Position numbers and translations under genes: made by a program. Of a DNA stretch of 64,000 nt, positions 46,674 to 57,495 are shown one piece after another. This stretch comes from Halothece sp. PCC 7418 (GTDB lineage: Bacteria > Cyanobacteriota > Cyanobacteriia > Cyanobacteriales > Rubidibacteraceae), in the NCBI RefSeq assembly GCF_000317635.1, contig NC_019779.1:3162001-3226000 (forward strand), in the 5' to 3' direction. Numbering within the stretch: position 1 is the stretch's first letter; each line of letters begins with the position of its first letter. A model generated the notes under the pieces. The model worked only from the letters and a program-made list of their open reading frames with translations, was not told where the DNA came from and ran no database searches.

Positions 46674-46905
46674 TCATTGGTCATTAGTCATTAGTCATTA
46701 GTCATTGGTCATTGGTCATTAGTCATTAGTCATTGGTCATTAGTCATTAGTCATTAGTCATTGGTCATTAGTCATTAGTCATTAGTCATTGGTCACTGCT
46801 CACTGATAACTGGTCACTGCTCACTGATAACTGATAACTGATAACTGGTCACTGCTCACTGATAACTGCTCACTGATAACTGGTCACTGCTCACTGGTCA
46901 GAGTA
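46671..46905. repeat. Heptamer array, TTAGTCA/TTGGTCA then CACTGCT/GATAACT units
   Basis: Starts with about 18 units of TTAGTCA or TTGGTCA (46671-46796), then changes to mixed CACTGGT, CACTGCT and GATAACT heptamers up to about 46905. It separates the convergent DivIVA-like and lipB genes and supplies the stop codon of each; lipB ends with residues SDQ encoded by the repeat. Confidence 0.93.
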
Positions 46906-47559
46906 GAGTTCTACCTCGAAAACTTCTGCAAAGTTGCGGATTAGGGTTTGCTGTACTTCAGAGAGGGTAATGTCTGGACAAAACTGTTGGAGGCTTCCGA
47001 CAGCGCGATCGCGGATTCCACAGGGGATAATTTGTGAAAACCCACTGAGATCAGGACAGACATTGAGAGAAAAACCGTGCATGGTGAACCAGCGTTTCGC
47101 TTTAATGCCGATCGCGCCAACTTTCACTCCCTTAACCCAAACGCCTGTTAACCCCGCTTCTCGTTCTGCACTCAAGCCATACTCGCCCAGAGTGCGAATC
47201 AAAACCGTTTCCAGTTGTCGCAAATACCAGTGCAAATCACAGCGATAGTAACGCAAATTTAAAATCGGATAACCGACCAACTGCCCTAAACAGTGATAAG
47301 TGACTTCTCCGCCCCGTTCCGTGCGATATAAGGGGATTGAACTGGCTTGTGGGTCAAATTTGAGGTTTTCTTCTGTTGCCCCTGTGCCAAGGGTATAAAC
47401 AGGCGGGTGTTGGAGTATAATCAAGATATCATCTCGTTCTGGGTTATTAAGACGGTCTTCCAGCAGCGATCGCTGCTCTTCCCAAGCAACCGCATAGGGA
47501 ACAATTCCTTGCCTCTTTAAATAACAACGTCGTTTCAATTCACTACCCAACTGCTTCAT
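46891..47559 (-). CDS. lipB: Octanoyl-[acyl-carrier-protein] transferase
   Basis: About 222 residues from ATG 47559 ([12 protein letters not shown]); a TTG at 47577 would add six. LipB transfers octanoate from ACP to lipoyl-domain proteins. Conserved features are [19 protein letters not shown] with the substrate-binding Gly/His region, [21 protein letters not shown], and the active-site Cys and Lys in [13 protein letters not shown] and [10 protein letters not shown]. The C-terminal SDQ and the stop come from the heptamer array. Confidence 0.93.
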   Translation of the reverse strand: MKQLGSELKRRCYLKRQGIVPYAVAWEEQRSLLEDRLNNPERDDILIILQHPPVYTLGTGATEENLKFDPQASSIPLYRTERGGEVTYHCLGQLVGYPILNLRYYRCDLHWYLRQLETVLIRTLGEYGLSAEREAGLTGVWVKGVKVGAIGIKAKRWFTMHGFSLNVCPDLSGFSQIIPCGIRDRAVGSLQQFCPDITLSEVQQTLIRNFAEVFEVELYSDQ

Positions 47560-48135
47560 TTTTCTCAATAATAACAAGAAATGTTAACAACCATTAAAAA
47601 GCACATCAGAGGGGATCGTTAAGTAGAATACAAAGTGTTAGGGTAGAAACAGAACAGAAAAGCCAAGCGGAGGAAACATCCTTACCCATCAACAAATCCC
47701 TTCCGTTGAAAGAGACGAAGCTGAATTGAAAGAGCTTAAGAAGAAGGAAAAATGTTGATGCTTTTTAGTATTTATCCACCATTCAAATCCCAAAGGCTGT
47801 TATTAGTCAATCAAAAACAGTCAAGGGGAAACTCACTCAAATGCACTAAGTTTTTGTTAATTAAAGATTAAGTCTATAGCACTTCCCAATCTCATGAGGT
47901 ACATTATAAATTTTGGTTCTTTGTTCTTTGTTCTTCGTTCTTTGTTGGTTGTTAATCAATGAACCACGAACCATGAACCATGAACATCCACCGACTCGCT
48001 TTGTACCTCAGCCAACTAGGAAACGCTATAATTGCTGACTTAGTGTCATTAAAGATAAAATAATCTTCTTAGCCAAAGATAATTTTGGAAAGAAGATTAA
48101 TCAATTAAAAACTGTTAGAAGATGGAGTAGCTAAG
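47560..48135 (+). promoter_or_regulatory. Long lrtA/hpf leader with strong hairpin
   Basis: A 576-base non-coding gap upstream of hpf. Its last part folds into a strong hairpin at 48061-48099: TAATCTTCTT pairs perfectly with AAGAAGATTA, enclosing a second stem CCAAAG/TTTTGG and an ATAA loop. It ends 37 bases before the hpf ATG. A GATGGAG ribosome-binding site is at 48121-48127. The middle contains GAACCA/TTCTTTG heptamer-like repeats (47915-47995). lrtA mRNA in cyanobacteria is known for a long 5' leader tied to light/dark stability, so this hairpin is a candidate control element. No other gene is visible. Confidence 0.65.
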
Positions 48136-48828
48136 ATGAAGCTTTTGATTCAGGGCAACAATATTGAAGTGACTGAAGCCATCCGCAATTATGTTCAAGA
48201 AAAACTCGAAAATGCGGTCAAACACTTCCAACAAATCACCTCAAAAGTGGATGTGCATTTGTCAGTCGCCCCTAATTCTCGCGTCAGTGATCGCACGAAA
48301 GCAGAAGTCACCGTTCACGCTAATGGGAAAGTGATTCGAGCGCAAGAACAAAGCGGAGATTTATACGCCAGCATTGATTTAGTTGCCGATAAAATTGCCC
48401 GTCAGCTTCGTAAATATAAAGAAAAACATCTACACAAAAAAACGCATGACAGCCCAAAAACAGCAGAAACCGTTGCGCCTCAGCCTGTAGATGAAGACTT
48501 AGTCAACGATCGCGCTCCAGAATTACCCGATGATGTGGTTCGTGTCAAATACTTCGCCATGCCTGCAATGACCGTCATGGAAGCTAAAGATCAGCTTCAG
48601 CTTGTGGATCATGACTTTTATGTCTTCCGCAATGAAGAAACCAACGAAATCAATGTCATTTATCAGCGTAATCATGGTGGATATGGCGTGATCCAACCTC
48701 GCAACGGCAATGGTCATACCCACGGAATGCTTTATGACAAAGTTCATGGTGGAGATACCAATGGACAGAAAGTTGCGCCTATGGATGCCGACAATGAATT
48801 AAGTGAGTGTCCGCCTGCGGAAGTCTAG
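48136..48828 (+). CDS. hpf: Ribosome hibernation promoting factor, long form (LrtA)
   Basis: A 230-residue long HPF. The N-terminal S30AE domain (1-100) starts [25 protein letters not shown] and includes [24 protein letters not shown] with the basic [11 protein letters not shown] end. After a linker the C-terminal dimerisation domain spans about 135-195, with [20 protein letters not shown] and [28 protein letters not shown]. It dimerises 70S ribosomes in the dark or in stationary cells. The cyanobacterial protein is known as light-repressed transcript A. Confidence 0.95.
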   Translation: MKLLIQGNNIEVTEAIRNYVQEKLENAVKHFQQITSKVDVHLSVAPNSRVSDRTKAEVTVHANGKVIRAQEQSGDLYASIDLVADKIARQLRKYKEKHLHKKTHDSPKTAETVAPQPVDEDLVNDRAPELPDDVVRVKYFAMPAMTVMEAKDQLQLVDHDFYVFRNEETNEINVIYQRNHGGYGVIQPRNGNGHTHGMLYDKVHGGDTNGQKVAPMDADNELSECPPAEV

Positions 48829-48860
48829 TTATCTCTGAGACGGCTGAGTAGCAAGGGAAT

Positions 48861-48873
48861 AGCGCTTCGCGCT
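48861..48873. other. Small perfect hairpin after hpf
   Basis: AGCGCTTCGCGCT forms a 5-base stem with a three-base loop 33 bases after the hpf stop. No T run follows, so I do not call it a terminator. The rest of the 270-base gap to fabI shows short repeats (GACCCTTTTCC, GACAAGGTTAA) and no gene. Confidence 0.5.
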
Positions 48874-49097
48874 GGGACAAGGTTAAAGGCTAAAGGGACA
48901 AGGTTAATTCTCTGTTTTCATTGCTCTCTATTCCATGAAAACACCTTGACCCTTTTCCCTCAATTGACCCTTAGACCCTTTTCCTGATCAATGAGGTGGA
49001 TTTTCATCTGTCAAATACCTGAATGAGTAGTGCTATAAATGATTAACAGTCAGTTGTTTGATAATCTAGAATGGCTGTAACTTACAAATAATCATCA

Positions 49098-49874
49098 ATG
49101 CTGGATTTAAGTCAGAAAAAAGCACTGGTCACAGGAATTGCCAATAATCGCTCGATCGCGTGGGGAATTGCCCAACAACTCCATCAAGCGGGTGCTGAAA
49201 TGGGCATCACCTATCTTCCCGATGATAGCGGAAAGTATGAGAGAAAAGTTCGAGAATTAGTCTCTCCTCTTAACCCCAGTTTGTTCCTGCCTTGTAATGT
49301 CCAAAATGACGCACAGATTGACGAAACCTTGCAAGCGGTTGCGGAAAAATGGGGGAAACTAGATATTCTCATTCACTGTCTGGCGTTTGCAGGAAAAGAA
49401 GAACTCTCTGGGGAGTTTAGCAAAACCTCACGGGATGGGTTTAAGCAGGCTCTAGAAATTAGTACCTATTCTCTCACGCGGTTAGCGCAAGCAGCGAAAC
49501 CGTTGATGACAGAAGGCGGAAGTATTGTCACCCTCACCTATCTCGGTGGGGAAAGAGTTGTTCCCAATTACAACGTCATGGGTGTGGCAAAATCAGGCTT
49601 AGAAATGAGTATGCGCTACCTAGCTGCGGAATTAGGAGAACAAAATATTCGCGTCAATGCCATTTCCGCCGGTCCCATTCGCACCCTCGCTTCCTCTGCG
49701 GTGGGCGGTATTTTAGACATGATTCGTCATGTAGAAGAAGTTGCACCTCTGAAGCGAACCGTCACCCAAACTGAAGTCGGAAACGCAGCAACTTTCTTAT
49801 GTAGCGATCTCGCCAGTGGCATTACTGGACAAGTCTTATACGTTGATTCTGGCTATAACATCATGGGAATGTAG
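49098..49874 (+). CDS. fabI: Enoyl-[acyl-carrier-protein] reductase (NADH)
   Basis: A 258-residue SDR-fold enzyme catalysing the last reduction in each fatty-acid elongation round. The FabI-type cofactor loop GIANNRSIAWGIAQQL at the N-terminus, the SIVTLTYLGGERVVPNYNVMGVAKS catalytic region with Tyr, Met and Lys in the Y-x6-K arrangement, and AISAGPIRTLASSAV are all present. It is followed by hisB after 54 bases and then purL, likely one transcription unit. Confidence 0.96.
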   Translation: MLDLSQKKALVTGIANNRSIAWGIAQQLHQAGAEMGITYLPDDSGKYERKVRELVSPLNPSLFLPCNVQNDAQIDETLQAVAEKWGKLDILIHCLAFAGKEELSGEFSKTSRDGFKQALEISTYSLTRLAQAAKPLMTEGGSIVTLTYLGGERVVPNYNVMGVAKSGLEMSMRYLAAELGEQNIRVNAISAGPIRTLASSAVGGILDMIRHVEEVAPLKRTVTQTEVGNAATFLCSDLASGITGQVLYVDSGYNIMGM

Positions 49875-49928
49875 TGATCAGTGATCAGTGACCAGTGACC
49901 AAAGAAAAACAAATAACCAAGAACAAAA

Positions 49929-50558
49929 ATGCAACTTTCTGAGCGTGCTGTTTCTAACGCCTCCTTCACACCGCGTACGGCATCTGTTTCTCGTCAGACT
50001 GGGGAAACGGAGGTTAAAGTCACCTTAAACTTAGATGGGGAAGGAAAATGTGATTCCCAGACGGGGATTCCGTTTCTTGACCACATGATTCATCAACTCG
50101 CCTCTCATGGATTATTTGACCTAGAAGTGAAAGCGGTTGGAGACATCGAGATCGACGATCATCATACCAACGAAGATGTCGGGATTACTCTCGGTCAAGC
50201 CTTTGCCCAAGCCTTATCGGATCGCAAAGGGATTCACCGTTTCGGTCATTTTATCGCCCCCCTGGATGAAGCCTTAATTCAAGTTGCCCTCGATTTTTCA
50301 GGACGACCTCATCTTAGCTATGGTTTAGAGATTCCCACCCAACGAGTCGGGACCTATGACACCCAACTGGTGAGAGAATTTTTTGTCGCTGTGGTCAATC
50401 ATAGCCAGATGACCCTCCATATTCGTCAACTCGATGGGATTAACTCTCACCACATCATCGAAGCCACATTTAAGGCGTTTGCCAGGGCGTGTCGGGGGGC
50501 CGTGGAACTGGATCCCCGTCGCTGTGGTCAAGTTCCTAGTTCTAAAGGCGTGCTTTAA
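49929..50558 (+). CDS. hisB: Imidazoleglycerol-phosphate dehydratase
   Basis: A 209-residue enzyme of histidine biosynthesis, step six. Manganese-binding motifs are conserved in both halves: [14 protein letters not shown] and [13 protein letters not shown], then [37 protein letters not shown]. The N-terminal about 15 residues are variable, consistent with the ATG at 49929. It stands between fabI and purL. Confidence 0.96.
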   Translation: MQLSERAVSNASFTPRTASVSRQTGETEVKVTLNLDGEGKCDSQTGIPFLDHMIHQLASHGLFDLEVKAVGDIEIDDHHTNEDVGITLGQAFAQALSDRKGIHRFGHFIAPLDEALIQVALDFSGRPHLSYGLEIPTQRVGTYDTQLVREFFVAVVNHSQMTLHIRQLDGINSHHIIEATFKAFARACRGAVELDPRRCGQVPSSKGVL

Positions 50559-50622
50559 TCCCTTCGCCTCGATCGCGCTCTCCTGCTAAAATAATCCTTG
50601 TCCCGAATCTGTGCCATCATTC

Positions 50623-52908
50623 ATGACCGCCATCGACGCAGCCCCCTTTTCCCCTGACGAAATTGCGAGTGAAAGTATTAAACCAGAAGAGTACGAAGAA
50701 ATTGTCAAACGACTGACCAGACATCCCAACAAAGCCGAACTGGGGATGTTTGGGGTGATGTGGTCGGAACACTGTTGCTATAAAAATTCTCGTCCCCTCC
50801 TGAAACAATTTCCCACCCGCAGCGATCGCGTTCTCGTCGGTCCTGGGGAAAATTCGGGTGTGATTGACTTAGGCGATGGCTTACATCTCGCGTTCAAAAT
50901 TGAATCCCATAATCACCCGTCTGCGGTTGAACCCTTCCAAGGGGCAGCCACTGGCGTTGGGGGAATTCTCCGAGATATTTTTACCATGGGAGCGCGTCCG
51001 ATTGCCATTCTGAACTCACTGCGCTTTGGCCAGTTAGACAATCCTCGCACCCGACGCATCTTTAGCGGTGTTGTAGAAGGGATTAGTCATTACGGAAACT
51101 CGGTTGGCGTGCCCACTGTTGGCGGAGAAGTTTATTTTGATTCCGCTTATGCGGGGAATCCCCTTGTCAATGCCATGGCACTAGGCTTGATGGAAACCCC
51201 AGATATTGTGAAAGCGGGAGCATCTGGCATCGGTAACCCCGTTCTCTATGTCGGTTCGACCACGGGACGGGATGGTATGGGGGGCGCGAGTTTTGCCAGT
51301 GCGGAACTCAGTGAAAATTCCGCCGATGACCGCCCTGCGGTGCAAGTGGGCGATCCCTTCCTCGAAAAATCTTTAATAGAAGCCTGTTTAGAAGCATTTA
51401 AGACTGGGGCTGTGGTAGCAGCACAAGATATGGGGGCAGCCGGATTAACCTGTTCTACCTCAGAAATGGCGGAAAAAGGCGGAGTGGGCATTGAACTCAA
51501 CTTAGACCTCATTCCCCATCGGGAAACAGGCATGAGCGCTTATGAATACCTCCTTTCTGAGTCTCAAGAACGAATGTTATTTGTTGCCGAAAAAGGACGG
51601 GAACAAGAACTGATTGATATTTTCCAGAAGTGGGAACTACACGCTGTTGTTGCAGGAGAAGTGATTCCTGATCCCATGGTGCGCATTCTCCATGAAGGAA
51701 AAGTTGCTGCTGAAATTCCTGCTGCTGCTTTAGCGGAAAATACCCCCCTCTACGAACGGGAAATTCTTGCTGAACCGCCAGACTATGCTCAAACCGCATG
51801 GCAATGGACTAGCGCGTCTCTTCCTTCCTGCAACGAAGAAGGGATGAACGGTCAAACTTGGTCAGAGATTTTGTTACAACTTCTTGCCAGCCCCTCGATC
51901 GCGTCCAAGGCTTGGGTCTATCGTCAATATGACCATCAAGTGCAAAATAATACGGTCTTGCTACCTGGTGGTGCTGATGCTGCGGTAATTCGGGTTCGTC
52001 CACAAACGGAATCTGTTGAAACTTACAAAGGAGTTGCAGCAACCACTGACTGTAATGGACGTTATGTTTATCTCCACCCCTACGAAGGTGCAAAACTCGC
52101 TGTTGCAGAAGCAGCCCGTAATTTAAGTTGTGTGGGCGCAGAACCGATCGCGATTACTGATAATTTGAACTTTGGCAGTCCCGAGAAACCCATTGGCTAT
52201 TGGCAACTGGCGAAAGCCTGCGAAGGCCTTGCTGAGGCGTGCATTCAGTTAGGAACACCTGTCACTGGGGGGAATGTGTCTCTGTATAATGAAACGTTCG
52301 ACAACCAAGGCAATCCACAGCCGATTTATCCCACCCCCGTGATCGGAATGGTGGGCTTTGTGGAAGATGTCCGCAAGGTTTGTGGACAAGGGTGGCAGCA
52401 GGTTGGCGATTTGGTCTATCTGTTAGGCAGCGCAACCGTCACTTTAGGAGGGTCGGAATATCTGGCCATGATTCATGAAACTGTTGCAGGAAAACCCCCT
52501 CATCTGGATTTTGCCCTAGAGAAACAAGTTCAGTCTGTTTGTCGGAAAGGGATTAAACAAGGATGGATCAACTCTGCCCATGATTGTGCGGAAGGAGGGC
52601 TTGCGGTTGCCTTGGCAGAATCTTGTTTAGCTGGCAATCTTGGGGTTAGCGTTACCCTTTCTCCTGATGAGAATCAACGCTGGGATGAGTGTTTATTTGG
52701 AGAAGGGGCAAGTCGGATCTTAGTTTCTGTCTCTTCTGAGAAGCAAGAAGCCTGGGAAACATTTTTACAGGAACAGTTGGGAGAGGCTTGGCAACGATTA
52801 GGCGTGGTTCAGGAAGAGGAATTGAAGATTAATTCTAGCGTTGGGGTCAGTTTAGAGGCGATGAGAGACCGATTTGAGAGCGCGATCGCGCTTCAGTTAG
52901 CGGAATAG
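50623..52908 (+). CDS. purL: Phosphoribosylformylglycinamidine synthase subunit PurL
   Basis: About 761 residues from ATG 50623 (a GTG at 50611 would add four). This is the small-type PurL that works with PurQ and PurS to convert FGAR to FGAM in purine synthesis. Diagnostic segments are [20 protein letters not shown], the ATP-binding [37 protein letters not shown], and the second-half repeat [12 protein letters not shown]. purQ and purS are not in the window. Confidence 0.95.
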   Translation: MTAIDAAPFSPDEIASESIKPEEYEEIVKRLTRHPNKAELGMFGVMWSEHCCYKNSRPLLKQFPTRSDRVLVGPGENSGVIDLGDGLHLAFKIESHNHPSAVEPFQGAATGVGGILRDIFTMGARPIAILNSLRFGQLDNPRTRRIFSGVVEGISHYGNSVGVPTVGGEVYFDSAYAGNPLVNAMALGLMETPDIVKAGASGIGNPVLYVGSTTGRDGMGGASFASAELSENSADDRPAVQVGDPFLEKSLIEACLEAFKTGAVVAAQDMGAAGLTCSTSEMAEKGGVGIELNLDLIPHRETGMSAYEYLLSESQERMLFVAEKGREQELIDIFQKWELHAVVAGEVIPDPMVRILHEGKVAAEIPAAALAENTPLYEREILAEPPDYAQTAWQWTSASLPSCNEEGMNGQTWSEILLQLLASPSIASKAWVYRQYDHQVQNNTVLLPGGADAAVIRVRPQTESVETYKGVAATTDCNGRYVYLHPYEGAKLAVAEAARNLSCVGAEPIAITDNLNFGSPEKPIGYWQLAKACEGLAEACIQLGTPVTGGNVSLYNETFDNQGNPQPIYPTPVIGMVGFVEDVRKVCGQGWQQVGDLVYLLGSATVTLGGSEYLAMIHETVAGKPPHLDFALEKQVQSVCRKGIKQGWINSAHDCAEGGLAVALAESCLAGNLGVSVTLSPDENQRWDECLFGEGASRILVSVSSEKQEAWETFLQEQLGEAWQRLGVVQEEELKINSSVGVSLEAMRDRFESAIALQLAE

Positions 52909-52984
52909 TTGTTGCAGTTTATTCTCGTTGATCTAGCAAGTTGACATATTTTAAGATCAAACGCTGAGACGCTGATTAAGTTTC

Positions 52985-52990
52985 AGGAGG
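52985..52990 (+). promoter_or_regulatory. Strong ribosome-binding site of the alcohol dehydrogenase gene
   Basis: AGGAGG, a full match to the anti-Shine-Dalgarno sequence, lies seven bases before the ATG at 52998. Such perfect sites are uncommon elsewhere in this window and suggest high translation. Confidence 0.85.
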
Positions 52991-52997
52991 AGTTATC

Positions 52998-54023
52998 ATG
53001 GCAAACACCATGAAAGCTGCAATCGCAGAAGAGTTTGGCAAACCGCTACAACTCAAGGAAGTAGAAATTCCGCAACCTCAAGCGGAACAAGTTCTAGTCA
53101 AACTTGCAGTCAGTGGAGTTTGCCATACAGATGTCCATGCTGCTGATGGTGACTGGCCAGTGAAGCCGAATATTCCGTTTATTCCGGGTCATGAAGGCGT
53201 AGGTCATGTTGCTGAAGTGGGCTCCCATGTCACTCATTTAGAAAAAGGAGATCATGTAGGGATTCCTTGGCTACATACAGCTTGTTCTCGGTGTGAATAT
53301 TGTGTCACTGGACAAGAAAATTTCTGCCCAACTCAAGAAAATACCGGCTATAGTGTGAATGGAACATTTGCCGAGTATGTTCTAGCGGATGCGAATCATG
53401 CCACGAAAATTCCTCAGCCTCTAGAGTCAACGGACGCTGCGCCAATTTTATGTGCAGGAGTAACCACCTATCGGGGTCTGAAAGAAACCCATACCAAACC
53501 GGGAGATTGGGTTGTGATTTCTGGTATTGGTGGACTGGGACATTTAGCCGTGCAATATGCCAAAGCCATGGGGCTTCGTGTGATTGCCTTATCCCGGACT
53601 CCCAAAAAACTAGAACTGGCTCAAGAATTGGGAGCAGACAAAACAATTAATGTGAGCGAAACAGATCCGGGTCAAGCGGTTCAAGATCAGATTGGGGGAG
53701 CTCATGGCGCACTGGTAACTGCCGTTTCCACACAAGCCTTTCATCAAGCAGTGAGTACCTTACAACGCAGTGGTACTTGTTCCATGGTTGGTTTACCCCC
53801 AGGAGAGTTTCCGCTTTCCATCTTTGAGGTCATTTTGAAAGGCATTGATATTCAAGGGTCTCTGGTTGGCACTCGTGCTGATTTACGGGAAGCCCTTCAA
53901 TTTGCAGCCGAAGGTCATGTGAAGCCTGCAATTGAAACTCAACCCTTAGAAGCAGTTAACGCGACTATGGAACGTCTGAAAAAAGGAGAAGTTAATGGGC
54001 GTGTTGTCTTAACCATGTCATAA
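52998..54023 (+). CDS. adhP: Zinc-dependent alcohol dehydrogenase, AdhP type
   Basis: A 341-residue medium-chain dehydrogenase. Catalytic zinc ligands are in GVCHTDVHAADGDWP, GHEGVGHVAEVG and ILCAGVTTYRG. The structural zinc site has four Cys in WLHTACSRCEYCVTGQENFC. The NAD(P)-binding GIGGLGHLAVQYAKAMG (GxGxxG) follows. It should oxidise primary alcohols or reduce aldehydes; direction and substrate are not visible in sequence. It stands alone with its own strong ribosome-binding site. Confidence 0.93.
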   Translation: MANTMKAAIAEEFGKPLQLKEVEIPQPQAEQVLVKLAVSGVCHTDVHAADGDWPVKPNIPFIPGHEGVGHVAEVGSHVTHLEKGDHVGIPWLHTACSRCEYCVTGQENFCPTQENTGYSVNGTFAEYVLADANHATKIPQPLESTDAAPILCAGVTTYRGLKETHTKPGDWVVISGIGGLGHLAVQYAKAMGLRVIALSRTPKKLELAQELGADKTINVSETDPGQAVQDQIGGAHGALVTAVSTQAFHQAVSTLQRSGTCSMVGLPPGEFPLSIFEVILKGIDIQGSLVGTRADLREALQFAAEGHVKPAIETQPLEAVNATMERLKKGEVNGRVVLTMS

Positions 54024-54195
54024 ATGGTCTGAGTTGAAATTAAGAAGCGCGATCGCGGAGTAGTTTTGATAAGGGGTTGTCTGGTGAATTTAATTACGTT
54101 TTGCACCAATTCTTAAAATTAAGGATCAAAGCAACACCCGCTTCCTGAAATAATAGTGAATGCGACAAAAGTTAAGAATCACTATTGAACTTATA

Positions 54196-55896
54196 ATGAA
54201 GTTTCGATCTTTTTTACTCACTTTAATTACGTTTTCTATTATTTTCCTTGCTATCTTCGGCGTGAGTCTGAATTGGTTGCTACAGGAAAGCCCATTGCTT
54301 TATAAAGATGGCGGTGTGGTCAAAACGCCCACTGCTGCTAAGTTTATTCCTAAGCAAGCCCCTGTGGTTGCTTCTTTGGTGGTGGATGTAGAACGATTAG
54401 AAGCCTACCGTCAACTGCGTGCGCCTCTTCGGATTCGATCGCGCTCTCGTCAAGAATTAGACCGCCTTAAATCGCAATTCCTCGCCAGTCGCCAGTTAGA
54501 TTATGACCAAGATATTAAAGCGTGGTTAGGAGAAGAAGTCACTCTTGCGGTGACGGCTCTTGATTTTGATCGCGATCGCGCCAATGGGGTGCAACCTGGC
54601 TATCTTCTGGTCACCACTACCGATGATGAAGAACTCGCCCGCGAATTTCTCCAAGCCTACTATTCCCGACAAGCGGTTTCTCCCAACACCGATCTGGTCT
54701 TTGAACGCTATAAAGGCGTAAACATCACCTATCGTCGCCCTTTACAAAAAAATCCAGACCCGAATGCAGGGGCGTTAGCCAGTGCGGTAGTGGGGAATCA
54801 TGTGCTGTTTGCGAACCATCCGAAAGTGTTGCGGGAAGCGATTAATAATGTCCAAGTCCCGACTTTAAGTTTAGAACAAGCCATTCCCTATCAAAAAGCA
54901 CAGAAAACCATCACGAATCCTCGCATTGGTCAACTGTACTTAAATTTACCCGCCGTTGCTGCATGGATCGCCGAACAACCCGCCCTTCCCTTACAAGATA
55001 ATCAACCCACTCTCACGGCTGGGTTTTCCCTTACCCCTGATGGACTAACCGCCCAAACCGCATTATTAGGCGTGGGTGGGGAAGAAAATCGTAATCCAGC
55101 TTTATCTCAACCCGTTAACGCCTTAAACTATCTCCCAGAGAATAGCGTGTTAACGGCTGCAGGGGTGGACTTAAATCAACTCTGGAATAGCCTCAATGAC
55201 TTAGCTGTAGATGAGTCCACAGCAACTTTGATTCAACAATTAGCGTCTGGCTTACAACAACGATTTGGAATTTCAATCCCCGATCAGATTTTCCCTTGGG
55301 TAAAAGGAGAATATGCGGTGGCGTTGTTACCCCAAGATGACCAGAAACCAGGAGATTGGGTGTTTGTTGGTGAAGAAGTGGAAGACACTGAAGTCAAGAA
55401 CACCATTAAGCAACTGGATGAACAAGCCAAAGAAGGCGGTTATAGTGTGGGGAATTTAAATCTCGCCAACCAGAAAGTCACCGCTTGGACAGTGATTCAG
55501 CCAGTTTCCCAAGTCGATTTTAATCCGAAAGAAAAACCCGTTCAGTTGAATGCAGAAGTGAAAGGAGTCCACAGCGAAATTGATCACTATCAAGTGCTGG
55601 GAACCTCTCTAGAAGCCATTGCACAGGCGATTCAGAAGGGAGAAACCTCGCTAGTGAATAGTGAAGCCTTTCAACGCGCGATCGCGCCCTTACCCACCGC
55701 AAATGACGGTTATTTCTATCTCGATTGGGAGAAAAGTCAACCTCTGCTAGAACAACAGTTTCCCCTGATCCGTGTGGTTGAACTGGCGGGAAAACCCTTA
55801 TTTGACCATCTGCAAGTGTTATCTCTGGCGAGTGAAGGAACAGAAGATGGGGTGAGAAAAGCGACCTTGTTCTTACAACTGACCTCTCGGCGGTAA
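54196..55896 (+). CDS. DUF3352 protein
   Basis: About 566 residues from ATG 54196 (an ATG at 54160 adds twelve and is also possible). A single N-terminal transmembrane or signal helix (FLLTLITFSIIFLAIFGVSLNWLL) is followed by a large extracytoplasmic domain. Family pieces are AAKFIPKQAPVVASLVVDVERLEAYRQ, WLGEEVTLAVTALDFDRDR, GYLLVTTTDDEELAREFLQAYY and FPWVKGEYAVALLP. DUF3352 is widespread in cyanobacteria without known function. Confidence 0.85.
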   Translation: MKFRSFLLTLITFSIIFLAIFGVSLNWLLQESPLLYKDGGVVKTPTAAKFIPKQAPVVASLVVDVERLEAYRQLRAPLRIRSRSRQELDRLKSQFLASRQLDYDQDIKAWLGEEVTLAVTALDFDRDRANGVQPGYLLVTTTDDEELAREFLQAYYSRQAVSPNTDLVFERYKGVNITYRRPLQKNPDPNAGALASAVVGNHVLFANHPKVLREAINNVQVPTLSLEQAIPYQKAQKTITNPRIGQLYLNLPAVAAWIAEQPALPLQDNQPTLTAGFSLTPDGLTAQTALLGVGGEENRNPALSQPVNALNYLPENSVLTAAGVDLNQLWNSLNDLAVDESTATLIQQLASGLQQRFGISIPDQIFPWVKGEYAVALLPQDDQKPGDWVFVGEEVEDTEVKNTIKQLDEQAKEGGYSVGNLNLANQKVTAWTVIQPVSQVDFNPKEKPVQLNAEVKGVHSEIDHYQVLGTSLEAIAQAIQKGETSLVNSEAFQRAIAPLPTANDGYFYLDWEKSQPLLEQQFPLIRVVELAGKPLFDHLQVLSLASEGTEDGVRKATLFLQLTSRR

Positions 55897-56035
55897 CGGT
55901 GAGAGGGGACAATGCTCTTTATAATGGTTAAGAGAATGAAACATTTTTAAATCTGTCTCCGCGCGATCGCTTCAAAAAGCATCGCAAAATCAATTAAAAA
56001 CGCGCAGAACGTAAACAACAAGGAAACCTTGATCT

Positions 56036-57220
56036 ATGGCAAAGATCGAAACCAGAACCGAGCCGATGGTGTTAAACATGGGACCACACCATCCCTCCAT
56101 GCACGGCGTACTGCGCCTCATTGTCACCCTTGATGGGGAAGATGTGGTGGACTGTGAACCAGTCCTTGGCTATCTCCATCGCGGAATGGAAAAAATTGCG
56201 GAAAATCGCACCAACGTCATGTATGTTCCTTATGTGAGTCGTTGGGACTACGCAGCAGGAATGTTCAACGAAGCGATTACGGTTAATGCACCTGAAAAAC
56301 TCGCGGATATTGAAGTTCCCAAACGCGCTCAATACATCCGTGTGATTATGCTGGAACTGAACCGCATTGCAAACCATTTGCTGTGGTTAGGGCCCTTTCT
56401 GGCGGATGTGGGCGCACAAACCCCATTTTTCTATATTTTCCGCGAACGGGAACTGATTTATGACCTCTGGGAAGCTGCGAGTGGTTCACGCTTAATCAAC
56501 AACAACTATTTCCGAGTCGGTGGGGTTGCAGTTGATTTACCCTACGGTTGGCTTGATAAATGTATCGATTTCTGTGATTACTTCGCAGAAAAAATTGATG
56601 AGTATGAAAAGCTAATCACCAATAACCCGATTTTCCGCCGTCGGATCGAAGGGATTGGTGTCATTACCCGCGAAGAAGCCATTAACTGGGGCTTATCGGG
56701 TCCCATGTTACGGGGGTCTGGGGTGAAATGGGACTTACGGAAAGTTGACCATTATGAATGTTACGACGATTTTGATTGGGATATTCATTGGGAAACCGCA
56801 GGTGACTGTCTCGCCCGTTACTTAGTGCGGGTGCGGGAAATGCGAGAATCCCTAAAAATCATTCGTCAAGCCTGTGCTAACATCCCAGGGGGTCCCTACG
56901 AAAACCTAGAAGCCCGTCGCATGGCGGAAGGGAAAAAATCCCAGTGGAACGACTTTGATTATCAATATATCGCTAAGAAAATGGCTCCCACGTTCAAAAT
57001 TCCTGAAGGAGAACACTATGTTCGCCTCGAAAGTGGAAAAGGAGAACTGGGGATCTTTTTAGTGGGTAATGATAATGTCTTCCCTTGGCGTTGGAAAATT
57101 CGCGCCCCTGACTTCAACAACTTACAAATTCTCCCTCACCTCTTAAAAGGAATGAAAGTTGCTGATATTATGGCAATTTTAGGGAGTATCGACATCATCA
57201 TGGGATCCGTTGATCGTTGA
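56036..57220 (+). CDS. ndhH: NAD(P)H-quinone oxidoreductase subunit H
   Basis: A 394-residue subunit of the NDH-1 complex (49-kDa/NuoD type), of full length. It starts with the [21 protein letters not shown] signature. [29 protein letters not shown] and [24 protein letters not shown] are conserved, and the C-terminus INDIMAIL-like [19 protein letters not shown] is typical. It lines the quinone cavity at the cytoplasmic arm and serves respiration and cyclic electron flow. As usual in cyanobacteria it is not in an operon with the other ndh genes. Confidence 0.97.
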   Translation: MAKIETRTEPMVLNMGPHHPSMHGVLRLIVTLDGEDVVDCEPVLGYLHRGMEKIAENRTNVMYVPYVSRWDYAAGMFNEAITVNAPEKLADIEVPKRAQYIRVIMLELNRIANHLLWLGPFLADVGAQTPFFYIFRERELIYDLWEAASGSRLINNNYFRVGGVAVDLPYGWLDKCIDFCDYFAEKIDEYEKLITNNPIFRRRIEGIGVITREEAINWGLSGPMLRGSGVKWDLRKVDHYECYDDFDWDIHWETAGDCLARYLVRVREMRESLKIIRQACANIPGGPYENLEARRMAEGKKSQWNDFDYQYIAKKMAPTFKIPEGEHYVRLESGKGELGIFLVGNDNVFPWRWKIRAPDFNNLQILPHLLKGMKVADIMAILGSIDIIMGSVDR

Positions 57221-57237
57221 TCGGTTAATGTTAATAG

Positions 57238-57267
57238 TTCCCCTTCTTCCAACTTGCTGAAGGGGAA
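57238..57267. terminator. Terminator hairpin of ndhH, possibly shared with hicA
   Basis: A perfect 9-base stem (TTCCCCTTC at 57238-57246, GAAGGGGAA at 57259-57267) with a 12-base loop, 18 bases after ndhH and 16 bases from the end of the convergent hicA gene. The AT-rich ATTTATAT tail supports termination on the plus strand. Confidence 0.75.
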
Positions 57268-57282
57268 ATTTATATCATAAAC

Positions 57283-57495
57283 TTATAAATCTTCAGGTTT
57301 TAATCCTGTTGATTTCGCAATCCTTGATAGCATTTTCGGTCCAATTTCTTCTCCATCATGGAAAGCAAAGACAAAATTATTCCAACCTAGACGTTCTAGA
57401 ATTTTGTGCGATCCTCTCTGTCTTTTAATTGTCCATCCAATGCGAAGAAGTGATGCTAAAACATCTTTAGCTTTCGTGCTTTTCCAACGACTCAT
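57283..57495 (-). CDS. hicA: HicA-like toxin (mRNA interferase)
   Basis: A 70-residue double-stranded RNA-binding-fold toxin of the HicA family. The order VLASLLRIGWTIKRQRGSHKILE includes the catalytic-type Gly-Ser-His (G-S-H), followed by a strand and KMLSRIAKSTGLKPEDL. HicA cleaves mRNA when free of HicB. It overlaps the upstream antitoxin gene by four bases (ATGA-type), showing translational coupling. Confidence 0.88.
   Translation of the reverse strand: MSRWKSTKAKDVLASLLRIGWTIKRQRGSHKILERLGWNNFVFAFHDGEEIGPKMLSRIAKSTGLKPEDL

Noticed and set aside
47752-47871. 39-residue frame (MLMLFSIYPPFKSQ...) in the lrtA leader
   Set aside because: Weak ribosome-binding site, no recognisable homology, and composition like the surrounding non-coding DNA. 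It could be a leader peptide but nothing supports that.
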